64,000 bases of DNA from Amycolatopsis sp. 2-15 (GCF_030285625.1 NZ_CP127294.1:8836001-8900000); one strand, 5' to 3'. Positions 15,613 to 24,231 are shown, counted from the stretch's first letter. The notes: generated from the letters alone by a model not told the origin. Numbers and translations: made by a program.

Positions 15613-17204
15613 CTGCCGAAGCGTCCGACGGCCTGCCCGCCACCTCGCTGCGCCACGTGCTGGCGACCCTGGGCGAGCCGCTCGTGCGCGTGCTGGTGGC
15701 GCCCCAAGGGCTGGGCGTGCGGGTCGACGACGTGGTGATCCTCGACCCCGAAGACCCGCCGGAGGCGCACCCGGGCGACCTCGTGCTGGTGATCGGCGCG
15801 CGCGGCCGGGCGGCGGCCGCGGCCATCCGGGCGGCCGGGCGCGGCGGAGCGACCGCGGTGGCCGTGAAGGGCGAGGGCGGCACGGACGTGGCGGCCGACG
15901 CCGGCGTCGCGCTGCTCACCGTGGGGGCCGAGGCGCGGTGGGAGCAGGTGGAGGCGCTGGCGCGCGGGGTCGTCGACGCGGCCCGCGCGGGTGGCGAGGC
16001 GGAGACCGGCGAGGTGCTGGGCGACCTGTTCGCCCTGGCCCAGACGGTCGCGACGCTCACCGGCGGCCTGGTCAGCATCGAGGACACCGCGAGCCGCGTG
16101 CTGGCGTATTCGCGCTCGTCGGACGAGGTCGACGAGCTGCGCCGGCTGTCGATCCTCGGGCGTGAGGGACCCGAGCGGTACCTGGCGATGCTGCGGGAAT
16201 GGGGCGTCTACCAGCGGCTGCGCGCGGGCGAGGGCATCGTGCGGATCGACGAGCGGCCGGAGCTGGGCATCCGCCGGCGCATCGCCGCCGGCATCCACGC
16301 GGGGTCGCAGCCGCTGGGCACGATCTGGGTGCAGGAGGGCGCCACGCCGCTCACCGAGCAGGCCGAAGTCGCGCTGCTCGGCGCCAGCCGCACGCTGGCG
16401 CCGCAGCTCATCCGCGCCCGCACGCTGCCCAGCCCTCAGCTGCGGCTGCGTGAAGACCTGCTGGCCGGCCTCTTGGAGGGCCGCGTCGACGCCGAGTCGG
16501 TGGCCGACGACATCGGCGCCGATCCCGCGCGGCCGGCCCAGGTGCTGACGTTCGCGCTGTCGTCGGCCGGCCCCGCCGCGTCGGATCGGCTGCTGCGACG
16601 CGCGGAGCTGGTGCACCTGATCGCGGTGCACACCGCCGCGTACCGGCGCAGTGCCCTGGTGAGCGTGCTGGGCGGGCGCGTCTACGCGTTGCTGCCCGAC
16701 CTGCCGGAGCATTCGGACGCGGCAGTCCTGGCTCTGGCCAAGGAGATCGTGACGGCGGCGGAGCGGCACCTCGACGTGCCCGTGCGCGCGGCGCTCGGCG
16801 GTGTGGTCCCCCGGCTGTCCGACGCGGCGGCCTCCCGGGGCGACGCGGACCGCGTGCTGCTCGCGATGGCGCGCGGGCGTTGGCCCGATGCCGTCGCGTC
16901 GCTGGCGGATGTCCGCGCCGACGTGCTGCTGTCGGAGGTGCTGGCGTACCTCGCGGACCAGCCGCGCATCCGCGACCCGCGGCTGACCGAACTGCTGGCG
17001 CACGACGTCGACCACGGCGGGATCCTCGTGCCGGCGGTGCTCGCGTACCTCGACGCGTTCGGGGATGTGCGCGCGGCCGCGAAGGCCTTGAACATCCACC
17101 CGAACACCGTGCGGTACCGCGTGCGGCGGGCGGCGGAGGTGTCCGGTGTCGATCTCGGGGATCCGGCGCAGCGGCTGCTCACGCAGCTGCAGCTGCGGCT
17201 GTAG
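15609..17204 (+). CDS. pruC: PucR-family transcriptional regulator of proline utilisation
   Basis: The 531-residue protein has an N-terminal sensory region (about 15-130, with VIGARGRAAAAAIRAAG), a GAF-like middle, a GGDEF-like degenerate segment, and the C-terminal PucR helix-turn-helix AAKALNIHPNTVRYRVRRAA near residues 487-506. Divergent placement from pruA-pruB, 156 bp apart, mirrors the mycobacterial arrangement in which PruC activates the proline genes; the gene symbol rests on that analogy. GTG 15609 overlaps the stop of a short leader ORF. Proline or P5C is the likely inducer, but this is not visible in the sequence. Confidence 0.8.
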   Translation: MTAEASDGLPATSLRHVLATLGEPLVRVLVAPQGLGVRVDDVVILDPEDPPEAHPGDLVLVIGARGRAAAAAIRAAGRGGATAVAVKGEGGTDVAADAGVALLTVGAEARWEQVEALARGVVDAARAGGEAETGEVLGDLFALAQTVATLTGGLVSIEDTASRVLAYSRSSDEVDELRRLSILGREGPERYLAMLREWGVYQRLRAGEGIVRIDERPELGIRRRIAAGIHAGSQPLGTIWVQEGATPLTEQAEVALLGASRTLAPQLIRARTLPSPQLRLREDLLAGLLEGRVDAESVADDIGADPARPAQVLTFALSSAGPAASDRLLRRAELVHLIAVHTAAYRRSALVSVLGGRVYALLPDLPEHSDAAVLALAKEIVTAAERHLDVPVRAALGGVVPRLSDAAASRGDADRVLLAMARGRWPDAVASLADVRADVLLSEVLAYLADQPRIRDPRLTELLAHDVDHGGILVPAVLAYLDAFGDVRAAAKALNIHPNTVRYRVRRAAEVSGVDLGDPAQRLLTQLQLRL

Positions 17205-17235
17205 AAACCTTGTGCGGACCGGAGTGCGGCCTCGC

Positions 17236-17241
17236 TAGGGT
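17236..17241 (+). promoter_or_regulatory. -10 box (TAGGGT) upstream of a DinB-like gene
   Basis: TAGGGT ends 5 nt before ATG 17247, consistent with a leaderless or near-leaderless transcript. Confidence 0.5.
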
Positions 17242-17246
17242 GCGGC

Positions 17247-17867
17247 ATGGATCTTTTCCCCCGGGCCTGGGGCGCCCTTCAGGAAGCCGTCCACTCCCTC
17301 GGCGACGCGCAGTGGGTCCAGCCGTCCGGCTGCGCCGGTTGGCTGGTGCAGGACCTCGTGTTCCACCTGATCATCGGCGCGCAGGACATCCTCATCACGC
17401 TCGTGACGACCACCGACGCGCCCGCGACCCGCGACGCCGTGACCTACTGGGAGCCCGGCGAACCCGGTGACGGCACGGACGCGGAGTCGGCGTTCATCCG
17501 CCGCAGCGCCGGGGCGTACTCCGGGCCGGCCTCGCTCACACACCACTTCGACGACCTGGCCGTCGCCGCCGGGAAAGCCGCGGCGGCCGCGGATCCCGCC
17601 GCCCGCGTGGAAACTCGCGACCAGGTGCTCACGATCACGGACTTCCTCACGACGTACGTGGTCGAAGCGACGCTGCACCACCTCGACCTGACTTTGCACC
17701 TGTCCGGTGTGGACGGTCCGCCGGCGTCGACGCTGGCTGCGACGCGGGCGATCGTGGAGGGCGTCGCCGGCCGGCCGCTGCCGTCGGACGACGACCGGGA
17801 GGCGCTGGTGCTCGCCACCGGCCGGCTGCCCGCTCCCGCGGGGTTCACTCCGGTGGCGTTGGGATGA
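17247..17867 (+). CDS. Maleylpyruvate isomerase N-terminal domain (DinB-like) protein
   Basis: The 206-residue helical-bundle protein resembles the mycothiol-dependent maleylpyruvate isomerase / DinB superfamily: CAGWLVQDLVFHLIIGAQD carries a first metal-ligand-like His, and TTYVVEATLHHLDLTLHL carries the paired His. Many actinobacterial members are of unknown substrate and may use mycothiol. It overlaps the next gene by four bases (ATGA at 17864-17867), so the two are co-translated. Confidence 0.75.
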   Translation: MDLFPRAWGALQEAVHSLGDAQWVQPSGCAGWLVQDLVFHLIIGAQDILITLVTTTDAPATRDAVTYWEPGEPGDGTDAESAFIRRSAGAYSGPASLTHHFDDLAVAAGKAAAAADPAARVETRDQVLTITDFLTTYVVEATLHHLDLTLHLSGVDGPPASTLAATRAIVEGVAGRPLPSDDDREALVLATGRLPAPAGFTPVALG

Positions 17868-18364
17868 TCTTCTGGCTGAACGGCACGTTCGGCTCCGGCA
17901 AGACCACGACCGCGCGTGAGCTCACCGGCCTGCTGGGTGCGAGGGTGTTCGACCCGGAGTACGTCGGATACCTGCTGCGCGTGCCGTTTCCCGAGCCCGA
18001 GGGTGATTTCCAGGACCTCGACCTGTGGCGTCCACTGGTGGTCGAGACCATGGCGCGCGTGCACGCGCACACCGGCGGACCGCTGGTGGCACCTCAGACG
18101 ATCCTCGTCGAGCACTACGCGCGGGAGATCTTCGACGGTCTCGAGACGCGCGGCATCACCGTGCACCACTTCGTGCTGCACGCGGACCGCGACGAGCTGC
18201 ACCGCCGCATTCAGGCCGGCGAGCCGAACATTCGGCAGTGGCGCCTGGATCACCTCGACGCGTACGAGAAAGCCCTGCCCTGGCTTGAGAAATCGGGCAC
18301 CGTGCTGGACACGATGGGCACGCCGCCGGCCGAGGTGGCGCGCGCGATTGCGAATGGGGTGTGA
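17864..18364 (+). CDS. P-loop NTPase, TmrB-like
   Basis: The 166-residue protein opens with the P-loop MIFWLNGTFGSGKTTTARE (GTFGSGKT, residues 7-14). The remainder (FDPEYVGYLLRVPFPEPEGD, LVEHYAREIFDGLETRG, VLHADRDELHRRI, LDHLDAYEKALPWL) matches the tunicamycin-resistance TmrB-like / AAA kinase-like group. Such proteins may be small-molecule kinases; resistance function cannot be assumed. It is coupled to the DinB-like gene and followed by a hairpin terminator. Confidence 0.75.
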   Translation: MIFWLNGTFGSGKTTTARELTGLLGARVFDPEYVGYLLRVPFPEPEGDFQDLDLWRPLVVETMARVHAHTGGPLVAPQTILVEHYAREIFDGLETRGITVHHFVLHADRDELHRRIQAGEPNIRQWRLDHLDAYEKALPWLEKSGTVLDTMGTPPAEVARAIANGV

Positions 18365-18396
18365 GGGCTGGGGCAGCAGCGCTTCTGCCCCAGCCC
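18365..18396. terminator. Hairpin between convergent TmrB-like and S1-domain genes
   Basis: GGGCTGGGGCAG and CTGCCCCAGCCC form a perfect 12-bp stem around an 8-nt loop, directly after the TmrB-like stop and before the convergent S1-domain gene. Confidence 0.75.
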
Positions 18397-18403
18397 CCGC
18401 GTG

Positions 18404-18655
18404 TCACGCCGTGACGAGGCTGAAGCGACGGCGTTCGACGTCGATCCGCTCGATGCGCACCGACAGGCGCGTGCCGGCTTCAGGGGCGGCGCCGCGGTTG
18501 GTCACGAGCAGGCCGTGGATGCCGGGGGCCACTTCGACGAACGCGCCGAACGGCAGTTGCTGCACGACCACACCGTCGAGCACTCCGCCCGCGGCGCGCT
18601 CGGACAGCCAGGAGCGCCAGGTGGTTTCCGCGGCGCTGGGTTCCGATGTGGACAT
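18404..18655 (-). CDS. Small S1 RNA-binding-domain protein
   Basis: This 83-residue protein is essentially one S1/OB fold: GVLDGVVVQQLPFGAFVEVA is the typical first strands of an S1 domain, followed by GIHGLLVTN and the closing LSVRIERIDVERRRFSLV. Stand-alone S1 proteins may bind RNA or act in ribosome-associated regulation; no partner domain is present. A strong AAGGGAGGTGA site precedes ATG 18655. The 180 bp up to the next gene show nothing else. Confidence 0.75.
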   Translation of the reverse strand: MSTSEPSAAETTWRSWLSERAAGGVLDGVVVQQLPFGAFVEVAPGIHGLLVTNRGAAPEAGTRLSVRIERIDVERRRFSLVTA

Positions 18656-18835
18656 ACGATTTCACCTCCCTTCGCGAACCGCAGGAGTGTCCTCGGAAGT
18701 TCGCTGAGGAGGGGCGGGCCACGGGCCCGCCGGGGGGTCACGGCAAGGCCGGGTACCCCGTCTGCTCACGGCTCTCGGCCGACCCGGCAGTCATGCGTTC
18801 ACCGTAGCAGTGTGTTTCGCCGCGGAGCAGCGTTT

Positions 18836-19825
18836 TTAGGCCGAGACCGAGAGCCCCGCCAGCTCGGCGAGCGCGGCGAACGACTCGACGCGGGCGGACT
18901 GGTCGTAGGTGCTCGTGCTGACCAGGAGCTCGTCGGCGCCGGTGGCCTCGACCAGCTCGCCGAGCCGGTCGGTCACTTCGGCGGGGGTGCCGCCGATCTG
19001 GCTCGCGACGATGTCGTCGAGGCGCGTGCGTTCGCGGTCGGTCTTGGGCAGGGCCAGGATGTCGTCGACGGGTGAGAGCGGCGGGAAGATGCCGTGGCTG
19101 CGCGAGTACACCGTCGACCACGCCTCGGGCACCAGCAGCCGGCGCGCCTGTTCGCGGGTGTCCGCGACGGCGACCGAGGTCGACACGACGACATACGGCT
19201 CGGTTCCGGTGAACGTGTCGCGGTAACGGCGGATGGCCTCGACCATCGCCCGCTCCCCGCGCGCCGGCGCGATCACCAGCGGCAGGCCCAGCTCGGCGGC
19301 GAGGTCCGCCCCGGAGCCGGTGGCCAGCAGGAATGTGGGCAGGCTCAGCCCTTCGGCCGGGATCGCGTGCACGCCCGGGTAGGCGGCCTGGTCACCACTG
19401 AAGAAGGCAAGCAGCTCGCGCACCTGGTCACCGAAGTCCGCGGCCGCCTCGCGCCCCTGCCCCAGCGCTTGCCGTACGCCGTCGGTGAAGCCCACCGATC
19501 GCCCCAGCCCCAGATCGATCCGGCCCGGGAACAGCGACTCCAGCACCCCGAACTGCTCTGCCACCACCAGCGGCCGGTGGTTCGGCAACATCACGCCGCC
19601 CGTGCCCACCCGGATCCGCGATGTCACCGACGCGACCGCCGCCGCCAGCACCGTCGGCGCCGACCCGGCCACCCCGGGCACGCTGTGGTGCTCCGACACC
19701 CAGAACCGGTGGTACCCGAGCCCCTCGATGTCCCGCGCGAACGCGACGGTGTCCCTCAGCGCCTGCGCACTACCCCGCCCGCGCCTGGCGGGCGACCGGT
19801 CGAGCACGGAGATCCGGAACGTCAC
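18836..19825 (-). CDS. LLM-class flavin-dependent oxidoreductase
   Basis: The 329-residue protein matches the bacterial luciferase-like monooxygenase family (LuxA/LuxB-like, YhbW-type): the N-terminal FRISVLDRSPARRG, RFWVSEHHSVPGVAGSAP, VGTGGVMLPNHRPLVVAEQF and RIDLGLGRSVGF are all characteristic. Members use FMN or F420 for oxidation of diverse small molecules; the substrate is unknown. ATG at 19825 begins the first beta strand directly. It stands alone, leftward, between the S1-domain gene and DUF6221. Confidence 0.85.
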   Translation of the reverse strand: MTFRISVLDRSPARRGRGSAQALRDTVAFARDIEGLGYHRFWVSEHHSVPGVAGSAPTVLAAAVASVTSRIRVGTGGVMLPNHRPLVVAEQFGVLESLFPGRIDLGLGRSVGFTDGVRQALGQGREAAADFGDQVRELLAFFSGDQAAYPGVHAIPAEGLSLPTFLLATGSGADLAAELGLPLVIAPARGERAMVEAIRRYRDTFTGTEPYVVVSTSVAVADTREQARRLLVPEAWSTVYSRSHGIFPPLSPVDDILALPKTDRERTRLDDIVASQIGGTPAEVTDRLGELVEATGADELLVSTSTYDQSARVESFAALAELAGLSVSA

Positions 19826-19953
19826 CCCAGGATCAACACGACCGTGTGGCCGCGGATTCCCCGACGCCGGGCGTCAGATCGGCCACGCACCTGTGATCTT
19901 CCGCTAGCCGCGGGCGAAGCGGCGAGCCGTACCGCCGCACCCGGCGTGCCGCG

Positions 19954-20346
19954 CTACGGACGCCAGCGTTCGCTGTAGTCCGGGTGGTCCGCGTACGGCA
20001 GGGCGAGCAGCCGCAGCGTCAGGCACCAGTTCGACCCCGCCTCATCGGCCGGGACGTGACAGGTCTCGCACCAGTATTCGCTGCCGTACAACGGAAAACC
20101 GGGGACCTTCTCGGACACGGTGGTGCGGTGGGCGAGCATGATGCGGCGCGTGACCTCGACCTCGTTGATCATCTGGTTCACGACGTCGAGCTCGATGTCG
20201 CCGAGGGCGCGCACACGTTGTTCGACCGCGACCTTCGCCTCGCCGCGGTTGAGCGCCTCGCCGGTTTTCGCCTTCTGCACCGCCTGCATGATCAGCGCCT
20301 GCCGCTGACCCACCCGCGCGGCGAGGAACGCGATCAGGTCGTCCAC
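19954..20346 (-). CDS. DUF6221 family protein
   Basis: The 130-residue protein starts MDDLIAFLAARV, has a helical middle with DVVNQMINEVEVTRRIMLAH, a Cys pair in YWCETCHVPADE, and ends WCLTLRLLALPYADHPDYSE, all typical of the DUF6221 family common in actinomycetes. Function is unknown; the Cys/His content might bind a metal. ATG 20346 follows a GGAGGGAGG purine run. About 220 bp of non-coding DNA separates it from the LigD polymerase gene. Confidence 0.8.
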   Translation of the reverse strand: MDDLIAFLAARVGQRQALIMQAVQKAKTGEALNRGEAKVAVEQRVRALGDIELDVVNQMINEVEVTRRIMLAHRTTVSEKVPGFPLYGSEYWCETCHVPADEAGSNWCLTLRLLALPYADHPDYSERWRP

Positions 20347-20569
20347 GAAAGGCCTCCCTCCTCGAGCCGGGCCCCTCCGGCGCGGGGTAGTCGCCGCGCG
20401 GCGCCGGGGCGTTACGCGCCGGAGGTGCCACCAGGGGCACCCCGAGCCCGCAGCACGCTACTCCGCTCCCAGTCTGACCTGCGGGAACGTTACACAGCCG
20501 TAAAGGTGGGAATTCTTCGTGTTCGTCGAAGTTGATCACGGACAGTGAGCACCCTCGGCAACCGGGCGA

Positions 20570-21592
20570 TCACTCGGTGTCGGGCCGCGCCTTGCTCGGC
20601 TGCACGCGCTTGGGCTCGCCCGGCATCTTCGGATAGTCCGGCGGATACGGCAGCTCCGCGCCGCCGAGGTCGCGGTCGTCGCGTTCGTACCACTCCAGCA
20701 GGGTTTCGAGGCCGAACGCCGTTTCGTCCATCGGCGCGTGGAGGTCGCCGTGCTCGGCCAGGAAGGCCGGCACGGTGAGCACGTCGAAGTCGTCCGGGTG
20801 CACGTCGTCGAGCATCGCCCAGGTCAGCGGCGTGGACACGGTCGCGCGCTGAGTGCCGCGTACCGACCACGTGGACGCGACGGTGCGGTCGCGCGCCGCC
20901 TGGTTGTAGTCGAGGAACACGCGGCCGCCGCGTTCCTCCTTCCACCAGGAAACGGTGGCCTTGTCCGGGATGCGGCGTTCGACCTCGCGCCCCAGCGCGA
21001 TCACCGCGTGGCGCACGGCGATGAAGTCCCACTCCGGCCGGATGCGCACGAGCACGTGGACCCCGCGTCCGCCGGAGGTCTTGGGGTAGCCGGTGAGCCC
21101 GGCGTCGGCCAGCACCTCGCGGACCACGCGCGCCACCACGACGGCGTCGTCGAAGCCGGCCGAGTCGGGCGGGTCGACGTCGATGCGCAGCTCGTCCGGA
21201 TGGTCCACATCGGACCGCCGGACGGGCCACGGGTGGAAGTCGAACGTGCCGAGGTTCGCCGCCCACGCGAACACGGCGGGTTCGGTCGGGCAGACCTCGT
21301 CGGCGGTGCGCCCGGACGGGAACGTGATCCGCGCGGTCTGGACCCACTCCGGCGCACCCTTGGGCACGCGCTTGGCGTAGAACCACTCGCCCGCCACGCC
21401 GTCGACGTAGCGCTTGAGCGTGGTGGGCCGCTCGCCGATCGCGCGCAGCAGCGGCTCGCCCACGGCGAGGTAGTGCTCCACCACCTGCCGCTTCGTGATG
21501 CCGCGCTCCGGGAAGTACACCTTGTCCGGGCTCGTGACCCTGACGGTGCGCTCCCCCACCTGGTACTCGACCGGATCGCCGTTCTTGGGCAT
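20570..21592 (-). CDS. Stand-alone LigD-type polymerase/primase domain
   Basis: The 340-residue protein is the archaeo-eukaryotic primase-like polymerase domain of bacterial non-homologous end joining: SPDKVYFPERGITKRQVVEHY, LKRYVDGVAGEWFYAKRVPK, the catalytic aspartates in LRIDVDPPDSAGF, and TSGGRGVHVLVRI. These enzymes add nucleotides, preferably ribonucleotides, at broken ends. Unlike full LigD it has no ligase or phosphoesterase domain, and no Ku gene lies nearby; LigC is 12 kb away. ATG 21592 directly begins the fold. A possible divergent promoter region of 65 bp separates it from the TVP38 gene. Confidence 0.88.
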   Translation of the reverse strand: MPKNGDPVEYQVGERTVRVTSPDKVYFPERGITKRQVVEHYLAVGEPLLRAIGERPTTLKRYVDGVAGEWFYAKRVPKGAPEWVQTARITFPSGRTADEVCPTEPAVFAWAANLGTFDFHPWPVRRSDVDHPDELRIDVDPPDSAGFDDAVVVARVVREVLADAGLTGYPKTSGGRGVHVLVRIRPEWDFIAVRHAVIALGREVERRIPDKATVSWWKEERGGRVFLDYNQAARDRTVASTWSVRGTQRATVSTPLTWAMLDDVHPDDFDVLTVPAFLAEHGDLHAPMDETAFGLETLLEWYERDDRDLGGAELPYPPDYPKMPGEPKRVQPSKARPDTE

Positions 21593-21644
21593 GGGCCCAC
21601 CGTAGCCGGATCCACGCCGATCGCCCGCCGATCACGCCGTGCCC

Positions 21645-21650
21645 TACCTT
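21645..21650 (+). promoter_or_regulatory. -10 box (TACCTT) of the TVP38 gene, leaderless
   Basis: TACCTT ends 7 nt before GTG 21658, so the transcript should start at or next to the start codon. Confidence 0.6.
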
Positions 21651-21657
21651 GGAAAGC

Positions 21658-22296
21658 GTGTCCGGCAGAACCAAGCTGATCCTCGCGCTCATCGTGCTCG
21701 CCCTCCTCGCGGCGGCCGCGGTGTTCCTGCCGATCCCCGGCCCATCCGACCTGCGCCGCTGGGCGCAGGCGACCGGTCCCGCGACGCCGCTGGTGCTGCT
21801 GGTCGGGTACTCGTTGCTCACCGTGGCGCCCATTCCGCGCACCGTGTTCAACCTCGCCGCGGGGCTGCTCGTCGGCAGCGTCGCGGGGATCGCGATCGGC
21901 CTGGTGGCGACGACGATCGCCGCGGGCCTGTCGTTCGGGCTCGCGCGGCTGCTGGGCCGGGACCTGGTGCTGCGGCACCTGCACCGCGCCCCCGTGCGCA
22001 TCGTGAACGAACGGCTGTCCGGCGGCGGTGTGCTGGCGATCACGTCGCTGCGGCTGATCCCCGTGGTCCCCTTCGCGCCGTTGAGCTACCTGTGCGGAGT
22101 GTCGACGGTGAAGCTGGTGCCGTACCTCGTGGGCACGCTGCTGGGGAGCATCCCCGGCACGGTCGCCGTGGTGGTGCTGGCCGACGCGCTGACGGGCGAC
22201 ACGCCGCCCGTGCTCCTGGCTTGTTACGCCGTTTTCGCCGCGGCCGGAGCCGTCGGCCTGGTCAAGGTGCTGAAGAAGCGCACTCCCGCTGCCTAG
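21658..22296 (+). CDS. TVP38/TMEM64 (DedA-like) family membrane protein
   Basis: The 212-residue protein has an N-terminal helix (TKLILALIVLALLAAAAVFL), the SNARE-associated core with VAPIPRTVFNLAAGLLVGSV and LRLIPVVPFAPLSYLCGVS, and a C-terminal helix. VTT-domain proteins act in membrane lipid or phospholipid-carrier handling, and some DedA relatives flip undecaprenyl phosphate. GTG 21658 is favoured over TTG 21649 because the TACCTT box at 21645-21650 would overlap the latter. The stop is followed by 70 bp without a terminator. Confidence 0.82.
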   Translation: MSGRTKLILALIVLALLAAAAVFLPIPGPSDLRRWAQATGPATPLVLLVGYSLLTVAPIPRTVFNLAAGLLVGSVAGIAIGLVATTIAAGLSFGLARLLGRDLVLRHLHRAPVRIVNERLSGGGVLAITSLRLIPVVPFAPLSYLCGVSTVKLVPYLVGTLLGSIPGTVAVVVLADALTGDTPPVLLACYAVFAAAGAVGLVKVLKKRTPAA

Positions 22297-22356
22297 GAGG
22301 AAGAGCCCGCCGCCTCCGCACCGGCTGGCTGACGGCGGCAACATCCACTCGACCGC

Positions 22357-22362
22357 TACACT
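22357..22362 (+). promoter_or_regulatory. -10 box (TACACT) of the Ser/Thr kinase gene
   Basis: TACACT ends 7 nt before GTG 22370, the start of a short leader frame upstream of the kinase. Confidence 0.55.
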
Positions 22363-22369
22363 CGTTCGG

Positions 22370-22393
22370 GTGCGCGAGGGGTATCCGCGCTGA
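22370..22393 (+). CDS. 7-codon leader ORF overlapping the kinase start
   Basis: GTG 22370 reads seven codons (MREGYPR) to TGA at 22391-22393. That stop overlaps the only near-cognate start of the kinase as CTGA (22390-22393). The layout parallels the leader ORF before the PucR gene at 15577. Translation is inferred from spacing only; a one-base sequence error that fuses it to the kinase is the alternative. Confidence 0.4.
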   Translation: MREGYPR

Positions 22394-24129
22394 GTAAGGC
22401 CACGATCACCGGGATTTCGTCAGGAGCGGTCGCCATCGACACCGGTCAGCTGATCGCGGGGCACTACCGCCTCGTCGAGCACATTGGTAGCGGTGCCATG
22501 GGTGTGGTGTGGCGCGCCGTCGACGTGCGCCTGGAACGGTCGGTGGCGATCAAGCAGATCCTCCCCCAGCCGGGCGTCTCCGAGGCCGAACGCGACAACA
22601 TGCGCCAGCGCGCCATGCGCGAGGCCAAGAACGCGGCCCGCTTCCAGCACCCGAACGCGATCGTCGTCTTCGACATCGCCGAACACGGCGGCGATCCCTG
22701 CCTCGTGATGGAGTTCCTCGACGGCCCGAGCCTCTCGGCCGTGCTGGCCGAGCAGGGCACGCTGCCCGTGGGCCAGGTCGCGCGCATCGGGGAGCAGGTA
22801 GCCGCCGCGCTCGTCGCCGCGCACCGCTCCGGGATCGTGCACCGCGACGTGAAGCCCGGCAACATCCTCATCGACGAGACCGGCACCGCGAAGATCACCG
22901 ACTTCGGCATCTCGCGCGCGGCCGGCGACATGACGCTCACGCAGACCGGCCTCATCGGCGGCACGCCCGCGTACCTCGCGCCCGAGCTGGCGCGCGGCGC
23001 CGACCCGGTGCCCAGCTCCGACGTGTTCGCCCTCGGCGCCACGCTCTACCAGGCCATCGAAGGCCAGACGCCCTACGGCAACACCACCAACCAGCTCGCG
23101 CTGCTCTACGCGGCCGCCAACGGCCAGATCAACCCGCCGACCCAGGCCGGCCCCGCCACCGCGCTGCTGATGAGCCTGCTGCGCAGCGAACCCGGCGAGC
23201 GCCCCAGCATGGCCGAGGCCCGCGAAGGCCTGGCGAAGCTCGCGTCCGGCGAACCGGCGGGCCCCGAGCTGCTGTCGTCGGGCCCCACCGAACGCCTCGA
23301 CCGCGGCGGCTCACGCCCGCCGTGGCAGCGCGTCGACGGCCCGAAGCCCAGCGCCCCGATCCCCGCACAGAAGGCCCCGTCGAACCCGCCGCGCACCCCG
23401 ACGGCGGCGTTCATGCCGATGCGCTCGCCCGCCGCACCGCCCAACACGCCGCCGCGGCCCCAGCCCGCCCAGCCGGCTCCCCCGGCCCGGCCGACGCAGC
23501 AGCAGCCCCGCCCGGCCCCGACGGCCGCCGCGCCGAACTATCGGAACGCGTCGAGCACGCCGCCTCCGCCGTCGGACAACAAGCGCAAGTTCGCCCTGCT
23601 CGCGGGCGGTGCCGCGGCCGTGGTCGTGATCGCGGTGGTGGTGTTCCTGGTGCTGAGCTCTGGCAACGGTGACTCTGGTGGTTCGAACACCGCGAACCAG
23701 CCGCAGCAGACGAACTCGACCGGCGCGCCGAACACCCCCAGCACCGGTCCGTCCGCATCGCCGCCGGTTGCCGACCTCGGCCAGACGCCGAACGACGGCG
23801 GCAAGCTCGCGCTCTCACCCGCCGGCCAGCGGGTGATCGACTTCTACAGCTTCCCGCAGGACACGGCGGCGGCGTGGGCGATGCTCACCCCGGCCGCCCA
23901 GCAGGTCTACGGCAGCCAGGCGGCGTTCGACCAGTACTGGCAGCAGTTCGGCAACGTGAGCAGCAGGGTCGCCCGAGGCAGTTACAACGCCGACAACTCG
24001 GTGACCATATCGGTCACCGTGGTGTTCCCCGACCACTCGGAGAGCCGCGTGTTCCGCGTCGTCAACTCCGGCGGGCAGATCCTCATCGACTCGAACACGA
24101 AGAGCCAGAAGGACGCCACTCAGGGCTGA
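22390..24129 (+). CDS. Membrane serine/threonine protein kinase (PknB-like), apparent CTG start
   Basis: The 579-residue protein has a Hanks-type kinase domain: glycine loop GSGAMGV (33-39), Lys55, catalytic HRDVKPGN (151-158), DFG (171-173) and the activation segment ending GTPAYLAPEL. A Pro/Ala-rich linker, one membrane helix (about 401-425) and an extracellular domain of about 130 residues follow. No ATG, GTG or TTG lies in frame between the upstream stop at 22330 and the glycine loop. The first ATG (22498) would remove the loop, so CTG 22390, behind a GAGGGG site and overlapping the leader-ORF stop, is the best candidate. The extracellular part has a folded, non-PASTA look. Its ligand is unknown. 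Confidence 0.85.
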   Translation: MSKATITGISSGAVAIDTGQLIAGHYRLVEHIGSGAMGVVWRAVDVRLERSVAIKQILPQPGVSEAERDNMRQRAMREAKNAARFQHPNAIVVFDIAEHGGDPCLVMEFLDGPSLSAVLAEQGTLPVGQVARIGEQVAAALVAAHRSGIVHRDVKPGNILIDETGTAKITDFGISRAAGDMTLTQTGLIGGTPAYLAPELARGADPVPSSDVFALGATLYQAIEGQTPYGNTTNQLALLYAAANGQINPPTQAGPATALLMSLLRSEPGERPSMAEAREGLAKLASGEPAGPELLSSGPTERLDRGGSRPPWQRVDGPKPSAPIPAQKAPSNPPRTPTAAFMPMRSPAAPPNTPPRPQPAQPAPPARPTQQQPRPAPTAAAPNYRNASSTPPPPSDNKRKFALLAGGAAAVVVIAVVVFLVLSSGNGDSGGSNTANQPQQTNSTGAPNTPSTGPSASPPVADLGQTPNDGGKLALSPAGQRVIDFYSFPQDTAAAWAMLTPAAQQVYGSQAAFDQYWQQFGNVSSRVARGSYNADNSVTISVTVVFPDHSESRVFRVVNSGGQILIDSNTKSQKDATQG

Positions 24130-24231
24130 CTCGCGCCCGCGTCGACACGGAATCCCGCTCACCGCGACACAAATCGGAATTGTCACCCGTCCGACGCCTT
24201 ACGCAACCAGGCCGACGCGTCGCCCCGTGCC

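Noticed and set aside
13824..17099. A very long open frame (about 1090 codons) on the minus strand
   Set aside because: Only the part from 15452 leftward is the P5C dehydrogenase. The rest is the antisense shadow of the PucR gene, with Arg/Gln/His-rich composition typical of shadows in high-GC DNA.
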